A stretch of DNA of 64,000 nt, taken from Plantactinospora soyae. GTDB taxonomy: Bacteria > Actinomycetota > Actinomycetes > Mycobacteriales > Micromonosporaceae. Below the pieces are notes generated by a model. It made no database searches. It was given only the letters and a program-made list of their open reading frames with translations, and had not been told where the DNA came from. Made by a program: the position numbers and the translations under genes. Shown here piece by piece: positions 46,321-57,171 of the stretch; position 1 is the stretch's first letter; every line of letters starts with the position of its first letter. The stretch covers positions 5,208,001 through 5,272,000 of the forward strand of contig NZ_JADBEB010000001.1 in the NCBI RefSeq assembly GCF_014874095.1, read 5' to 3'.

Positions 46321-47271
46321 GTGCGGCAGCCGACGGCCGTGTACCAGAACATTCTCATGGACAGTCTCCGATGGCACGAGTTCCCGTTCCGGGACGGGGA
46401 CATCGTGATCTCGACGCCGCCGAAGTGCGGTACGACGTGGACGCAGATGATCTGCGCGCTGCTGATCTTCGGATCGACCGACTTTCCCCGGCCGCTGGAC
46501 GAGATGTCACGCTGGCCCGACCTGCTGACCAGCCGGTACGAGGACCTCGTCGCCGAACTGGCGGCACAGCCGCACCGCCGGTTCCTGAAGACCCACGTAC
46601 CCCTCGACGGCCTGCCCCTGCTCGACGGGGTCACCTACGTCTGCGTGGGACGCGATCCCCGCGACGCGGCCATCTCCTGGGACAACCACATCGAGAACAC
46701 CAATTTCGAGGTCCTGATCGGCAAGCGCGTCGCGGCGGTCGGCACGGACGGACTCGCCGGCCCGAGCCCGGACGGTGAGCCCGAGCGGCCGGCCGGCCTG
46801 CCGGACCGGCTCGACTCGGCGTACGACCGGTTCTGGGCGTGGGTCGACAACTACGACGTACTGGTCGGCCTGCCCGCGATGCTGCACCACCTCGCCACCT
46901 TCTGGGAGGTGCGGCACCTGCCGAACGTGCTGCTCTGGCACTACGACGAGATGAAGGCCGACCTCGACGGGACGATGCGGCAGCTCGCCGCCCGGATCGG
47001 CGTCGAGGTGCCCGAGGAGAGCTGGCCGGAACTGGTCCGGGCGGCCCGGTTCGACCAGATGCGGAGCCGGTCGGACGAACTGACCCCGGACAGCGCGATC
47101 TTCCTCGACCCGGCCCGGTTCTTCAACCGGGGCGAGAGCGGCCAGTGGCGCGAGCTGCTGGACGCCGACGATCTGCGCCGCTACCAGGGCCGGGTCCGGG
47201 AACTCTGCGACCCGGCACTCGCGACCTGGGTGCACCGGGGGTCGATCGTCGACGGCGCGACGCCGGCCTGA
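46321..47271 (+). CDS. Sulfotransferase domain protein
   Basis: 316 residues from GTG 46321 (GGGGAGGG upstream). The PAPS-binding loop TPPKCGTTWTQ (32-42), KTHVPLD with the presumed catalytic His, and VCVGRDPRDAAISWDNH (the 3'-phosphate motif) are all present, as in cytosolic-type (SULT-like) sulfotransferases. It should move sulfate from PAPS to an alcohol or amine, possibly a natural product or glycolipid. No PAPS synthesis or partner gene is nearby. Confidence 0.9.
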   Translation: MRQPTAVYQNILMDSLRWHEFPFRDGDIVISTPPKCGTTWTQMICALLIFGSTDFPRPLDEMSRWPDLLTSRYEDLVAELAAQPHRRFLKTHVPLDGLPLLDGVTYVCVGRDPRDAAISWDNHIENTNFEVLIGKRVAAVGTDGLAGPSPDGEPERPAGLPDRLDSAYDRFWAWVDNYDVLVGLPAMLHHLATFWEVRHLPNVLLWHYDEMKADLDGTMRQLAARIGVEVPEESWPELVRAARFDQMRSRSDELTPDSAIFLDPARFFNRGESGQWRELLDADDLRRYQGRVRELCDPALATWVHRGSIVDGATPA

Positions 47272-47312
47272 CCCCCGGCGACGCCCCTGGGCGTTCGGCC
47301 CCCGGACCGAGG

Positions 47313-47343
47313 CCCGCGCCGTGGCGGGGAGCCACGGCGCGGG
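47313..47343. terminator. Convergent terminator hairpin
   Basis: CCCGCGCCGTGGC (47313-47325) and GCCACGGCGCGGG (47331-47343) form a perfect 13-bp stem with a 5-nt loop between two convergent genes. Confidence 0.8.
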
Positions 47344-47407
47344 CGACGGAGATCGGGTACGGCCCGTCCGGTCGGGAACCTGCGGTCCCCCGGCGGTCAG
47401 GCGTCGA

Positions 47408-49645
47408 TCACGGGAAGTTGGTCAGGTACTGCACCTGGTTGGCGGTGTTGGCCGTACCGCCGGTGTTGTTGATGATCCGGTTGATCGTGCCGACCCCGCC
47501 GAGCGAGACCGTCACCATGTTGTGGAACCGCACTCCCGAGGTGACCGGCACCTCGAAGGACCGTTCGTTCACCACGGCCGGATTCACGTTGAAGTAGCAG
47601 TAGCTGCCCAGCCCCCACGCCTCGTGGCTGGTCACCGAGTCCGACACCTTGTACGCCGGATAGCCCCGGGTGGACCCGTTCATGAAGGCCGCCTGGTTCG
47701 GCGGATCGTACGGCTTCTCGTTCTGGAAGAAGTACGTCCGCCCGCCGTTGCCGTTCCAGATCACCTCGGTCTTCTGGTAGTGCTCGACGAAGAGGCCGTA
47801 CATGGTGACGTTGTTTCCGTTGACCACGAGACCGGTGTCGGCGGTGTTGATGTTCCACCCGTAGGTCCCGGGATCACCGTGGTCGGCCCGCCACAGCCAC
47901 ATGTGGTCACCGATCACGTTGTGGCTGTTGATTCGCAGGCTGGTGGTGGCCTTGCCGGCGACCGCACCACCGATCCGGAAGAAGACGTCGTGCAGCGAGG
48001 TCGGGTTGCCGGCGTGGCTCGCCGACGAGCCGGCCGGGCCGACCTCCATCAGCACCGACGAGTTGGTCGCGCCGGCCTCGAACATGATGCCGGCGACCTT
48101 GACGCCGTCGACGTCGGCCACGGTCATCGCGGTGATGCCGTTCTGCGGCTCGATCGTGGCCAGGCCGAGGCCGAGGACGACGGTGTCCGGCCGGGTCACC
48201 CGGATCGTCTCGGTGGTCCGGTAGAGACCGGGCGTGAAGAGCAGGTTCTTGCCCTGGGCCAGCGCCGCGTTGATGGTCGCCGCCGTGGCGCCGGGGCGTA
48301 CCACGTAGAACTGGCTGAGCGAGATCGACGATCCGGCCGGGGTCTTGCCGTACCAGCTCGTGCCCTGGCTGTTGTTGCGGACCGCCGGTACGAAGACCCG
48401 GTACTCGCCGCTGCCGTCGACGTACAGGAACGGCTTCTCCCGGACCACCGGAGTCTGGCCGACGACGGTGTGCGAGGGGTTCGGGAAGTTCGGCGCGGGT
48501 GCTCCGGTCACGCCGGTGAAGACCATGTTCCAGACCGAGCCGGTCCAGCTGCCGAACTCGCTGTTCCGGGAGAACCACTGCTGCTGGGAACCGGAGACCA
48601 CCATGCCGTCGATCTTGGTGTCGGCCATCAGGCCGCCGCTGGACCAGCCGTCGCCGCCGTTCCAGAGCTGGATCTGGTTCTGCGCGCCACGCAGGTGCAT
48701 CCGCCGGTACGGCGCCGCCTGCGACACCGCCCAGCGTTCCACGGTCACTCCGGCGGGCAGGGTCACCGAGAGATTCTCGGCGGCGCGCCAGAAGTTCTGG
48801 GTGGCGTTGCCGCCCATCCAGAACGCCTCGGCCCGGACGTGCCCGTTCAGGTTCACGTCGTCCGGGGACATGCCGAGGCCGGCGACCTGGGTGAAGAAGC
48901 CGAGGTTGACGTCGGCGGTGTAGTTGCCGGGCTTGAACAGCACGGCGTACCGGTTCGGCGCGAACTGCGCCGTCTCCTGCTGGGTGAAGATCGTGTTCAG
49001 CCGGCTCTGGATCGTGGAGGTCGGCGTCGACGGGTCGAAGACGAAGGTGTTCGGGCCGAGGTTGGGGTTGCGCGGGTCGGTCGGCTCGACCGGATCGCCG
49101 GGCCCCGGGCCGCCGCCACCGAACTCGCCGATGACCTGGAACTCCCAGAGCGAGTAGCCGTAGCCGGTGGCGCGGGCGGTGCCGTACATCCGGACGTACC
49201 GTCCGGTGCCGGTGACGTTCAGGGTCTGGTTGCCGCCGGTGGCGGTGGTGGTGGAGTAGACGTTGGTCCAGGTGCTGGCGTTCTCCGACACCTGGATCTG
49301 GAACGCCCGACCGTGGGCGGCCTCCCAGCGCAGCACCACCTGGCTGATCGCGGCGCTCGCGCCGAGGTCGACCTGAAGCCACTGTGGATCAGTGAACGCA
49401 CTGGACCAGCGGGTGCCGTTGTCGCCGTCGACCGCCGCCGAGGCCGGGGTTCCGCCGTTCTCCGTGGACGACGCCGTGGCCGGTCTGCCCTGCGAGATCA
49501 ACGCCGGTGCGGCGTTCGCGGCCGGCACGGGGCCGGCGAACGGGGTCAGGGCGAGCAGCAGCGACGCCGCGAGTATCCCGGCCAGCTGCCGGGTCCTGGC
49601 GCGTCGGCCGGGGCGAGCCCGGGATGGAAAACGCTGAAAAATCAT
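47408..49645 (-). CDS. Secreted discoidin (CBM32-like) and beta-helix protein, putative beta-glucanase-like
   Basis: 745 residues from ATG 49645; the frame is open farther upstream but this Met precedes the signal peptide (about 1-44, ending AANA). An F5/8-type C (discoidin/CBM32) domain follows (about 47-180, with WQ-like WLQVDLGASAAISQVVLRWE). A Gly/Pro linker (around 182-200) leads to a large parallel beta-helix domain (about 205-745, with NTFVFDPS and ANTANQVQYL at the end). Similar actinomycete proteins are called coagulation factor 5/8 type or GH55-like. Catalytic residues cannot be assigned. The neighbouring ROK gene, importer and beta-glucosidase suggest action on a beta-glucan (inference). 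Confidence 0.7.
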   Translation of the reverse strand: MIFQRFPSRARPGRRARTRQLAGILAASLLLALTPFAGPVPAANAAPALISQGRPATASSTENGGTPASAAVDGDNGTRWSSAFTDPQWLQVDLGASAAISQVVLRWEAAHGRAFQIQVSENASTWTNVYSTTTATGGNQTLNVTGTGRYVRMYGTARATGYGYSLWEFQVIGEFGGGGPGPGDPVEPTDPRNPNLGPNTFVFDPSTPTSTIQSRLNTIFTQQETAQFAPNRYAVLFKPGNYTADVNLGFFTQVAGLGMSPDDVNLNGHVRAEAFWMGGNATQNFWRAAENLSVTLPAGVTVERWAVSQAAPYRRMHLRGAQNQIQLWNGGDGWSSGGLMADTKIDGMVVSGSQQQWFSRNSEFGSWTGSVWNMVFTGVTGAPAPNFPNPSHTVVGQTPVVREKPFLYVDGSGEYRVFVPAVRNNSQGTSWYGKTPAGSSISLSQFYVVRPGATAATINAALAQGKNLLFTPGLYRTTETIRVTRPDTVVLGLGLATIEPQNGITAMTVADVDGVKVAGIMFEAGATNSSVLMEVGPAGSSASHAGNPTSLHDVFFRIGGAVAGKATTSLRINSHNVIGDHMWLWRADHGDPGTYGWNINTADTGLVVNGNNVTMYGLFVEHYQKTEVIWNGNGGRTYFFQNEKPYDPPNQAAFMNGSTRGYPAYKVSDSVTSHEAWGLGSYCYFNVNPAVVNERSFEVPVTSGVRFHNMVTVSLGGVGTINRIINNTGGTANTANQVQYLTNFP

Positions 49646-49806
49646 GATCCTGCCTGTCCGTGCGGAGGTGTCGGCGCCGCCTCGCGGATGCATCGGAAGC
49701 GGACGTCGGGGGTGGGGTGCCGTCAGTGCGGTGCGGTCTGTCCGGTGTCGACCTGCCGAAAATCGGCACCGGTGGGGCGCCATCGCCCGGTCGGGGGTGG
49801 ACGGTG

Positions 49807-49818
49807 GAGAGCGCTCTC
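49807..49818. promoter_or_regulatory. GAGAGCGCTCTC operator-like palindrome
   Basis: A perfect 12-bp palindrome with the GAGCGCTC core known from CebR/CelR (LacI family) operators, 162 bp upstream of the discoidin/beta-helix gene. The canonical operator is TGGGAGCGCTCCCA. No LacI regulator with an HTH lies in this window. Confidence 0.5.
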
Positions 49819-49867
49819 ACAGGACCACGAGTGTTGCGCCCACGTTCCATCGACGTCAAGACATCAA

Positions 49868-49886
49868 TTTATTACGACGTAATTTA
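49868..49886. promoter_or_regulatory. Candidate ROK-protein site A
   Basis: TTTATTACGACGTAATTTA, an AT-rich island in GC-rich DNA, contains the perfect palindrome ATTACG-A-CGTAAT (49871-49883). It agrees with site B (51271-51289) at 15 of 19 positions. It lies between the end of the ROK gene and the discoidin/beta-helix gene. Apart from this site and the palindrome at 49807, the 348 bp from 49646 to 49993 hold no gene. Confidence 0.6.
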
Positions 49887-49993
49887 TCCCGAATACCGGA
49901 AGACACGGCATCCGTCGATGGCCGGCGCCGAGCAGTTGACGTACTGCCAGCGCGAGACCGTCCGCCTCCGGGCGAGCGGCGGCCGGACAGTGC

Positions 49994-51232
49994 TCAGTTC
50001 CGGACGCCGCCGGCCGCCAGCAGTCGGGCCACCGGCAGGGTGGCCGCGCCCAGGGCCACCGCGTCGACGCCGAGCTGGCCCAACTCGATCGCGGCCTGCT
50101 CGTACGGCTGGTGCAGCGCCTGCCCGGCCGCCGCCGCCCGGATCGCCGGCAGCAGTCGGGCGCCGAGCGCCACCCCGGCCCACCCGCCCAGCACCACCCG
50201 TTCCGGGTTGAACAGGTTGATCAGGTTCGCCACTCCGGCGCCGAGGTAGCCGGCGGTCTCGTCCAGCACCCGCCGCGCGGTTGCGGACCGGGCGGCCGCC
50301 TCGATCAGCCCGTTGATCTGGGACTCCTCGTCGACACCGGGTACGGCGTGTCCCCGCCGGGCCTCCCGGTACCGGTCGATGATGCCCTCGGCGCCGACGT
50401 ACGCCTCCAGGCAGCCCCGGGCACCGCACCGGCAGGCGCGTCCGTCGTACACCAGGGTGGTGTGGCCCCACTCGCCGGCGCTGCTGGAGACCCCGCGGTA
50501 CATCACCCCGTTGGTCACCACTGCCGCGCCGACCCCGGAGCCGACCAGGGCAAAGACGGCGTGCCGGCTGCCCCGTCCGGCACCGAACCACATCTCGGCC
50601 TGGCCGAGGGTCTTGGCGCCGTTGTCGATGTGTACCGGCAGGTCGACCTCGGCCCGGATCAGCCGCTCCAGCGGTACGCCGTGCCAGCCGAGGGTCTGGG
50701 CGTGCACGATCGCCTCGCCGCCCTGCACCACCACCCCGGAGACGCCGATGCCGATGCCGAGGATGTCCGACCGGGACACCTCGGCCCGCTCGGTCACGGC
50801 GGCCAGCCCGGCCAGGATGTGCCGGACCACGGTCGCCGGCTCCGGGCCGGCCTCGTCGATCGGATAGTCGGCGCTGGCCAGCATGGTCATCGCGAGGTCG
50901 AACAGTTCGACCCGGACCCGGGTCTCGCCGACGTCGACCCCGGCCACCAGGGCGTACCGGGGTGCGACCCGGAGCATCATGCTCGGCCGCCCGCCGTCGG
51001 ACTCCACGGCACCGGCCTCGACCACCAGTCCCGAACCGATGAGGTCGCCGACCACGTTGCTGACCGCCGGCTGGCTCAGGCCGGTGCTGCGGGAGAGATC
51101 CTGCCGGGTCAGCGGACCCTCGAGGAACAGCTTCGACAGCAGGGCGGACCGGTTGCGCTGCCGCACGATCCGGTTCGTCGTCCGTTCCAGGTCCACCCAC
51201 CACCTCGATAAACCCGGCTTGCCGGGAGTCAC
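49994..51232 (-). CDS. ROK-family transcriptional regulator
   Basis: About 412 residues from GTG 51232; GTG 51265 and 51196 are alternatives in frame, and no choice has a convincing ribosome site. The N-terminal MarR-like HTH has GPLTRQDLSRSTGLSQPAVSNVVGDLI. The ROK domain has GVDVGETRVRVELFD, the zinc motif CRCGARGCLEAYVG and GEWGHT. The ROK-kinase DNDAN position reads DNGAK, which argues for a sugar-sensing repressor without kinase activity. It is divergent from the ABC sugar importer operon, its probable target. Confidence 0.88.
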   Translation of the reverse strand: MTPGKPGLSRWWVDLERTTNRIVRQRNRSALLSKLFLEGPLTRQDLSRSTGLSQPAVSNVVGDLIGSGLVVEAGAVESDGGRPSMMLRVAPRYALVAGVDVGETRVRVELFDLAMTMLASADYPIDEAGPEPATVVRHILAGLAAVTERAEVSRSDILGIGIGVSGVVVQGGEAIVHAQTLGWHGVPLERLIRAEVDLPVHIDNGAKTLGQAEMWFGAGRGSRHAVFALVGSGVGAAVVTNGVMYRGVSSSAGEWGHTTLVYDGRACRCGARGCLEAYVGAEGIIDRYREARRGHAVPGVDEESQINGLIEAAARSATARRVLDETAGYLGAGVANLINLFNPERVVLGGWAGVALGARLLPAIRAAAAGQALHQPYEQAAIELGQLGVDAVALGAATLPVARLLAAGGVRN

Positions 51233-51270
51233 TGTACGGCCCGTCCTTGACTGCCGAGCCACCACACACT

Positions 51271-51289
51271 TTAATAACGGCGTAAATTA
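51271..51289. promoter_or_regulatory. Candidate ROK-protein site B
   Basis: TTAATAACGGCGTAAATTA lies between the ROK regulator and the divergent ABC operon, close to the ROK start. It shares the ACGnCGTAA core with site A (49868-49886). Its place suits control of both divergent transcripts. Confidence 0.6.
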
Positions 51290-51446
51290 AGCCTTGATGG
51301 AACCCCTTCGGCGGCTCCCGCTCCATCCGCCGTCCGTGATCGTGCCGTACCGCTCCATCACCTCCCCGGTCCGCCCCGAGACCCCCGCTCCGGTGCTTCC
51401 CGCCGTCGGGTCTCCCGGCCGCCGGCCGACGCAGAAGGGCAAAGCC

Positions 51447-52748
51447 GTGTCGAAGAGACACCTCGCTTTGGTTGCCGCAGCCCTGCTCACGACCGCCTCC
51501 CTCACCGCCTGCGGTGACTCGGGTGGCTCGTCCGAGGGCGACGCGAAGACGCTCACCTACTGGGCCAGCAACCAGGGCGCCAGCATCGAGTTCGACAATC
51601 AGACCCTCAAGCCCGAACTGGACAAGTTCGAGCAGCAGACCGGCATCAAGGTCAACGTTGAGGTAGTGCCCTGGTCGGACCTGCTCAACCGGCTGCTCGC
51701 CGCCGCCACCTCGGGCAAGGGCCCGGACGTGGTGAACATCGGCAACACCTGGTCGGCTTCGCTCCAGGCGACCGGCGCACTGATCCCGTTCGACGACGAG
51801 ACCCTGGCGGCCGTCGGTGGCAAGGACCGGTTCGTGCCGGCCGCGCTGGCCGCCGCGGGAGCCCCCGGCAAGCCGCCGGCGGCGGTGCCGCTCTACAGCC
51901 TGGCGTACGCGCTCTATTACAACAAGAAGATGTTCAGCGACGCCGGCATCACCGCCCCGCCCGCCACCTGGGAAGAGGTGGTGACGGTCGGCAAGAAGCT
52001 GACCAAGGGCAACCAGTGGGGGCTGGCCCTGGAGGCCGCCAACCCGTCGGAGAACGCCCACCACGCCTTCACCTTCGGCCAGCAGTGGGGCGGCGAGTGG
52101 TTCGACTCGGCCGGCAAACCGACCTTCGACACCCCGCAGAACGTCGCCGCCGTCAAGCGGTACATCGACCTGATGGCGGTTGACAAGATCGTCAACCCGA
52201 GCAACGCCGAGTACGCGCAGAACCAGTCGGTCGCCGACTTCGCCAACCGCAAGGCGGGAATGCTGCTCTGGCAGGCCGCGGGCTCGAACTTCAAGGCCCA
52301 GGGCATGAACCCGGACGAGTGGGGCATCGCCCCGGTGCCGTTCCCGGCCACCCCGCCGGCCGGCGGCAAGCGGATCAACAGCATGGTCGCCGGCATCAAC
52401 ATGGCGATCTTCAAGCACACCGAGAACAAGGACGGTGCGCTGGAGTTCGTCAAGTTCATGACCAGCGACGCGGAGCAGGTCATCCTGAACCGCACCTACG
52501 GCTCGCTGCCCTCGGTCAAGCCGGCGGGCGCCGACGCGGCGTTCCAGGCACCCGAGCAGAAGGTGCTGGGTGAGGTGCTCGGCTCGACCGCGGCCCCGCT
52601 GCCGCAGGTGGCGGAGGAGAGCCAGTTCGAGACGCTGGTCGGTACCGCGATGAAGGAACTCTTCGCCGACGCCGCCGGTGGCAAGGCCGTCACCGAGGCG
52701 CAGGTCAAGGAGAAGCTCGGCGTGGCGCAACAGAAGATGGGCAGCTGA
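51447..52748 (+). CDS. Sugar ABC transporter solute-binding lipoprotein
   Basis: 433 residues from GTG 51447. The signal ends in the lipobox LTAC (Cys about residue 22). The mature part is a family 1 extracellular solute-binding protein (CUT1): TYWASNQG, PDVVNIGNTWSASL, YYNKKMFSDAGITAPPATWEE, and NSMVAGINMAIF. It captures an oligosaccharide outside the membrane for the two permeases downstream. The beta-glucosidase in the same operon suggests cellobiose or another beta-glucoside. The ATPase subunit is not encoded here; a shared MsiK-type ATPase is likely (inference). Confidence 0.92.
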   Translation: MSKRHLALVAAALLTTASLTACGDSGGSSEGDAKTLTYWASNQGASIEFDNQTLKPELDKFEQQTGIKVNVEVVPWSDLLNRLLAAATSGKGPDVVNIGNTWSASLQATGALIPFDDETLAAVGGKDRFVPAALAAAGAPGKPPAAVPLYSLAYALYYNKKMFSDAGITAPPATWEEVVTVGKKLTKGNQWGLALEAANPSENAHHAFTFGQQWGGEWFDSAGKPTFDTPQNVAAVKRYIDLMAVDKIVNPSNAEYAQNQSVADFANRKAGMLLWQAAGSNFKAQGMNPDEWGIAPVPFPATPPAGGKRINSMVAGINMAIFKHTENKDGALEFVKFMTSDAEQVILNRTYGSLPSVKPAGADAAFQAPEQKVLGEVLGSTAAPLPQVAEESQFETLVGTAMKELFADAAGGKAVTEAQVKEKLGVAQQKMGS

Positions 52749-52766
52749 GCCGCGACGCCGTTTGGT

Positions 52767-52801
52767 GACCGTGGAGGGGGAGCGCCGCCCCCTCCACGGT
52801 C
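52767..52801 (+). terminator. Intercistronic hairpin after the binding-protein gene
   Basis: GACCGTGGAGGGGG (52767-52780) and CCCCCTCCACGGTC (52788-52801) form a perfect 14-bp stem with a 7-nt loop, 19 bp after the stop and 18 bp before the first permease. It probably limits read-through or stabilises the upstream message, so that binding protein exceeds permease. Confidence 0.75.
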
Positions 52802-52818
52802 CACCTTGAGAGGAACCG

Positions 52819-53805
52819 ATGGCCACCACCACCGCACCCGGCCCCGTACGGCCCGCCGGGCGACCGGCCGAGAACGGGGCGCCGAAGCAACCGAAGCGCC
52901 GCGGCCCGCGACGGTCGTACCTGCCGTACCTGCTGCTCGTTCCGGCGATCGTGCTCGAACTCGGCATCCACGTGATCCCGATGCTGGTCGGGGTCTGGAT
53001 GAGCCTGCTCGAACTCACCCAGTTCCACATCCGGGACTGGTCCACCGCGCCCTTCGCCGGCCTGGAGAACTACCGCGTCACCTTCGACTTCAGCTCGGCG
53101 ACCGGCAAGGACCTGCTGCACTCCTTCTGGGTGACCGTGCTCTACACGGTGGCCTCGGTCGGGCTCTCCTGGGTGTTCGGGATGGCCGCGGCGGTGTTCC
53201 TGCAACGGCCGTTCCGGGGCAGGGCACTGCTGCGGACCCTGTTCCTCACCCCGTACGCGTTGCCGGTCTACACGGCGGTGATCACCTGGACCTTCATGTT
53301 CCAGCGGGACACCGGGCTGGTGAACCAGGTGATCGAGCAGTTCGGGCTGGTCAGCGGCGACCGGCCGTTCTGGCTGATCGGGGACAACAGCTTCGTCGCC
53401 CTGCTCGTGGTCTCGCTCTGGCGGTCCTGGCCGTTCGCCTTCCTCTGCCTGATGGCCGGAATGCAGAACATCCCCGGCGAGCTGTACGAGGCCGCGGCGA
53501 TCGACGGGGCCGGCTTCTGGCGACGGCTGCGGGACGTCACCATGCCGATGCTCCGGCCGGTGAACCAGGTGCTGCTGCTGGTGCTCTTCCTCTGGACCTT
53601 CAACGACTTCAACACTCCGTACGTGCTGTTCGGCGGATCCGCCCCGAAGCAGGCCGACCTGATCTCGATCCACATCTACGAGAGCTCCTTCGTCACCTGG
53701 AACTTCGGCCTCGGCTCGGCGATGTCCGTGGCCCTGCTGCTCTTCCTGCTCGTCGTCACGACCGTGTACCTGCTCGTCACCAACCGCAGGAGAGAGCATG
53801 CGTGA
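52819..53805 (+). CDS. Sugar ABC transporter permease (MalF/CUT1 type)
   Basis: 328 residues, ATG 52819. Six spans after a charged 35-residue cytosolic N-terminus. The EAA loop, LYEAAAIDGAGFWRRLRDVTMPML, which contacts the ATPase, lies in the usual place (about residue 220). It forms the membrane channel with the next protein. It overlaps the second permease by 8 bp. Confidence 0.93.
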   Translation: MATTTAPGPVRPAGRPAENGAPKQPKRRGPRRSYLPYLLLVPAIVLELGIHVIPMLVGVWMSLLELTQFHIRDWSTAPFAGLENYRVTFDFSSATGKDLLHSFWVTVLYTVASVGLSWVFGMAAAVFLQRPFRGRALLRTLFLTPYALPVYTAVITWTFMFQRDTGLVNQVIEQFGLVSGDRPFWLIGDNSFVALLVVSLWRSWPFAFLCLMAGMQNIPGELYEAAAIDGAGFWRRLRDVTMPMLRPVNQVLLLVLFLWTFNDFNTPYVLFGGSAPKQADLISIHIYESSFVTWNFGLGSAMSVALLLFLLVVTTVYLLVTNRRREHA

Positions 53806-54637
53806 GACCTCCGGCGAACGCTGGGCCCGGCGGATCGTGCTCAGCCTGCTGACCCTGTTCACCATCACCCCGCTGTACGTGATGCTCAGCTCGGCGCTCA
53901 AGCCCCTGCGCGACGTGCAGGGACCCTTCACCTGGCTGCCGAGCCGGCCGACGATCCAGCCGTTCCTGGACATGTGGCGGACGGTTCCGCTCGGCCGGTA
54001 CCTGGTGAACAGCCTGATGGTGGCCAGCATCGCGGCGCTGATCTCGGTCTCGATCGCCATCTTCGCGGCGTTCGCGATCAGCCGGTACCGGTTCCGGGGC
54101 CGGCAGCTCTTCTCGGTCACCGTGCTGTCGACGCAGATGTTCCCCGGCATCCTCTTCCTGCTGCCGCTCTTCCTCATCTACGTCAACCTCGGCAACGCCA
54201 CCGGGATCGAGCTCTACGCCACCCGGCTCGGGCTGATCATCACCTATCTCACCTTCTCGCTGCCGTTCTCGATCTGGATGCTGGTCGGCTACTTCGACTC
54301 GATCCCACGCGGACTCGACGAGGCGGCCCAGGTCGACGGCGCCGGACCGATGCGGACCCTGTTCCAGGTCATCCTGCCGACGGCCGTCCCGGGCATCGTC
54401 GCGGTCACGGTGTACGCCTTCATGACCGCCTGGGGCGAGGTGCTGTTCGCCTCGGTGATGACGGACGAGAACAGCCGGACCCTGGCCGTCGGTCTCCAGG
54501 GCTACGCCACCCAGTACAACGTCTACTGGAACCAGGCCATGGCCGCGTCGGTGGTGGTGAGCATCCCGGTGGTGATCGGCTTCCTGGCCCTCCAGCGTTA
54601 CTTCGTCGCCGGCCTGACCGCCGGCGCGGTCAAGTAG
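53798..54637 (+). CDS. Sugar ABC transporter permease (MalG/CUT1 type)
   Basis: 279 residues, ATG 53798. Six spans, EAA loop [22 protein letters not shown] (about 170-191) and a MalG-like C-terminus ending TAGAVK. It pairs with the preceding permease. The beta-glucosidase gene follows after 149 bp. Confidence 0.93.
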   Translation: MRETSGERWARRIVLSLLTLFTITPLYVMLSSALKPLRDVQGPFTWLPSRPTIQPFLDMWRTVPLGRYLVNSLMVASIAALISVSIAIFAAFAISRYRFRGRQLFSVTVLSTQMFPGILFLLPLFLIYVNLGNATGIELYATRLGLIITYLTFSLPFSIWMLVGYFDSIPRGLDEAAQVDGAGPMRTLFQVILPTAVPGIVAVTVYAFMTAWGEVLFASVMTDENSRTLAVGLQGYATQYNVYWNQAMAASVVVSIPVVIGFLALQRYFVAGLTAGAVK

Positions 54638-54786
54638 GGCCCGCCCGGGCAGGCCGGGTGCCGCGCCGATTGTCGGATCGGGGAGCGCGGTCGTCGTCAA
54701 CAAAAGTGAGCGGTCACCCTCCGACGACCAGCGGTGGCCGCACAACGAGTCAGCGCCACAGCGCAATGTTTCAAAGGAGTCGACCA

Positions 54787-56163
<1,377 letters not shown>

Positions 56164-56319
56164 GGCCACCGATGTCCGGGCGGCGCGGTCACCGGCGCCG
56201 GGCAGCTCGCCGGACCGTGCGAAACCCGGCACAGCCGACGCGGGTACGGTGTGCGAAGCCCTCCGACGGGCCACTGCCGTCCCGCCTACTCCGTTTTCCA
56301 CCGAGGAGTGCAAGATCAG

Positions 56320-57105
56320 ATGAGTGATCGGGTCCAGAGCCCAGAGCAGCCGGGGTCGACGAGCCAACGGCGTCCGACCAAGCAGGAGCGACGGGCCGCC
56401 GCGGAGGCGGCCGCCGCCCAGGCCTCCGCGACCCGGGTCCGCCGGCAGCGACTGGCCGGTGGAATCGCCGGAGTCGTGCTGGTCGGGGTGGCGTTCGCCG
56501 CCCTCATCGTCCTTCCCGACGTCTTCGAGCGCCGGGCGGAGAGCAACGCCGCCCGGGCCGCGAGTGAGCAGAGCGCGTCGCCCGAGCAGCCCGCCGGTAC
56601 TCCGCCAGCCGAGCAGCCCGGCGGGACCCCGCCGCCGAGCGCGCCAGCCGGCGACGCACCGAACCCGGCGGCACCGTCGGGAGACCCGGAGGCACCGCCG
56701 GACCGGCCGACCGGCGACTTCGACCCCCGGCTCGCCGAGCGGCCCGCCGTCGAGAAGGGCAGCGGCGCGCTGACCAAGCTCGTCGTCACCCCGTTGATCC
56801 AGGGGACCGGTCCCGCCGTACAGCGGGGGCAGACCATCGCGGTGAACTACGTCGGGGTGTCGTTCGAGACCGGCAAGGAGTTCGACGCCTCGTGGAACCG
56901 GGGTGAGCCGTTCCAGACCCAGATCGGCGTCGGGGCCGTGCTGCCGGGCTGGGATCAGGGCCTGGTGGGGATCAAGGTCGGCAGTCGGGTCCGGCTCGAC
57001 ATCCCGACCGAACTCGCGTACGGCCCGGACCCCGGCAACAACCCGGCCGGTCCGCTCCGGTTCGTCGTGGACGTCCTGGGGATCAAGCCCGAAACGGGGC
57101 AGTAG
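56320..57105 (+). CDS. Membrane-anchored FKBP-type peptidyl-prolyl isomerase
   Basis: 261 residues from ATG 56320. A basic N-terminus, one membrane span (about 49-69), a Pro/Gly-rich stalk (90-150) and an FKBP domain (about 165-260): GQTIAVNYVGVSFETGKEFDASW, VLPGWDQGLVGIKVGSRVRLDIPTELAYG, with the usual active-site Asp, Trp and Tyr. It should help fold exported proteins at the outer face of the membrane. Monocistronic; a hairpin follows. Confidence 0.9.
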   Translation: MSDRVQSPEQPGSTSQRRPTKQERRAAAEAAAAQASATRVRRQRLAGGIAGVVLVGVAFAALIVLPDVFERRAESNAARAASEQSASPEQPAGTPPAEQPGGTPPPSAPAGDAPNPAAPSGDPEAPPDRPTGDFDPRLAERPAVEKGSGALTKLVVTPLIQGTGPAVQRGQTIAVNYVGVSFETGKEFDASWNRGEPFQTQIGVGAVLPGWDQGLVGIKVGSRVRLDIPTELAYGPDPGNNPAGPLRFVVDVLGIKPETGQ

Positions 57106-57118
57106 ACCGCGTACGTAG

Positions 57119-57153
57119 CCGGCGGCCGCGACCGAGGTGGTCGTGGCCGCCGG
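57119..57153. terminator. Bidirectional hairpin between convergent genes
   Basis: CCGGCGGCCGCGACC (57119-57133) and GGTCGTGGCCGCCGG (57139-57153) pair over 15 bp with one G-T type wobble and a 5-nt loop. Confidence 0.75.
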
Positions 57154-57171
57154 TTACCACCGCGACATCGG

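Noticed and set aside
40452-47271. Natural product gene cluster with epoxide hydrolase and sulfotransferase
   Set aside because: No core synthase or tailoring genes lie between them and the genes are separately promoted.
47321-49882. 853-codon plus-strand frame opposite the discoidin/beta-helix gene
   Set aside because: It is the complement of a gene with signal peptide and domains, rich in Arg/Val/Gly repeats with no fold-like pattern.
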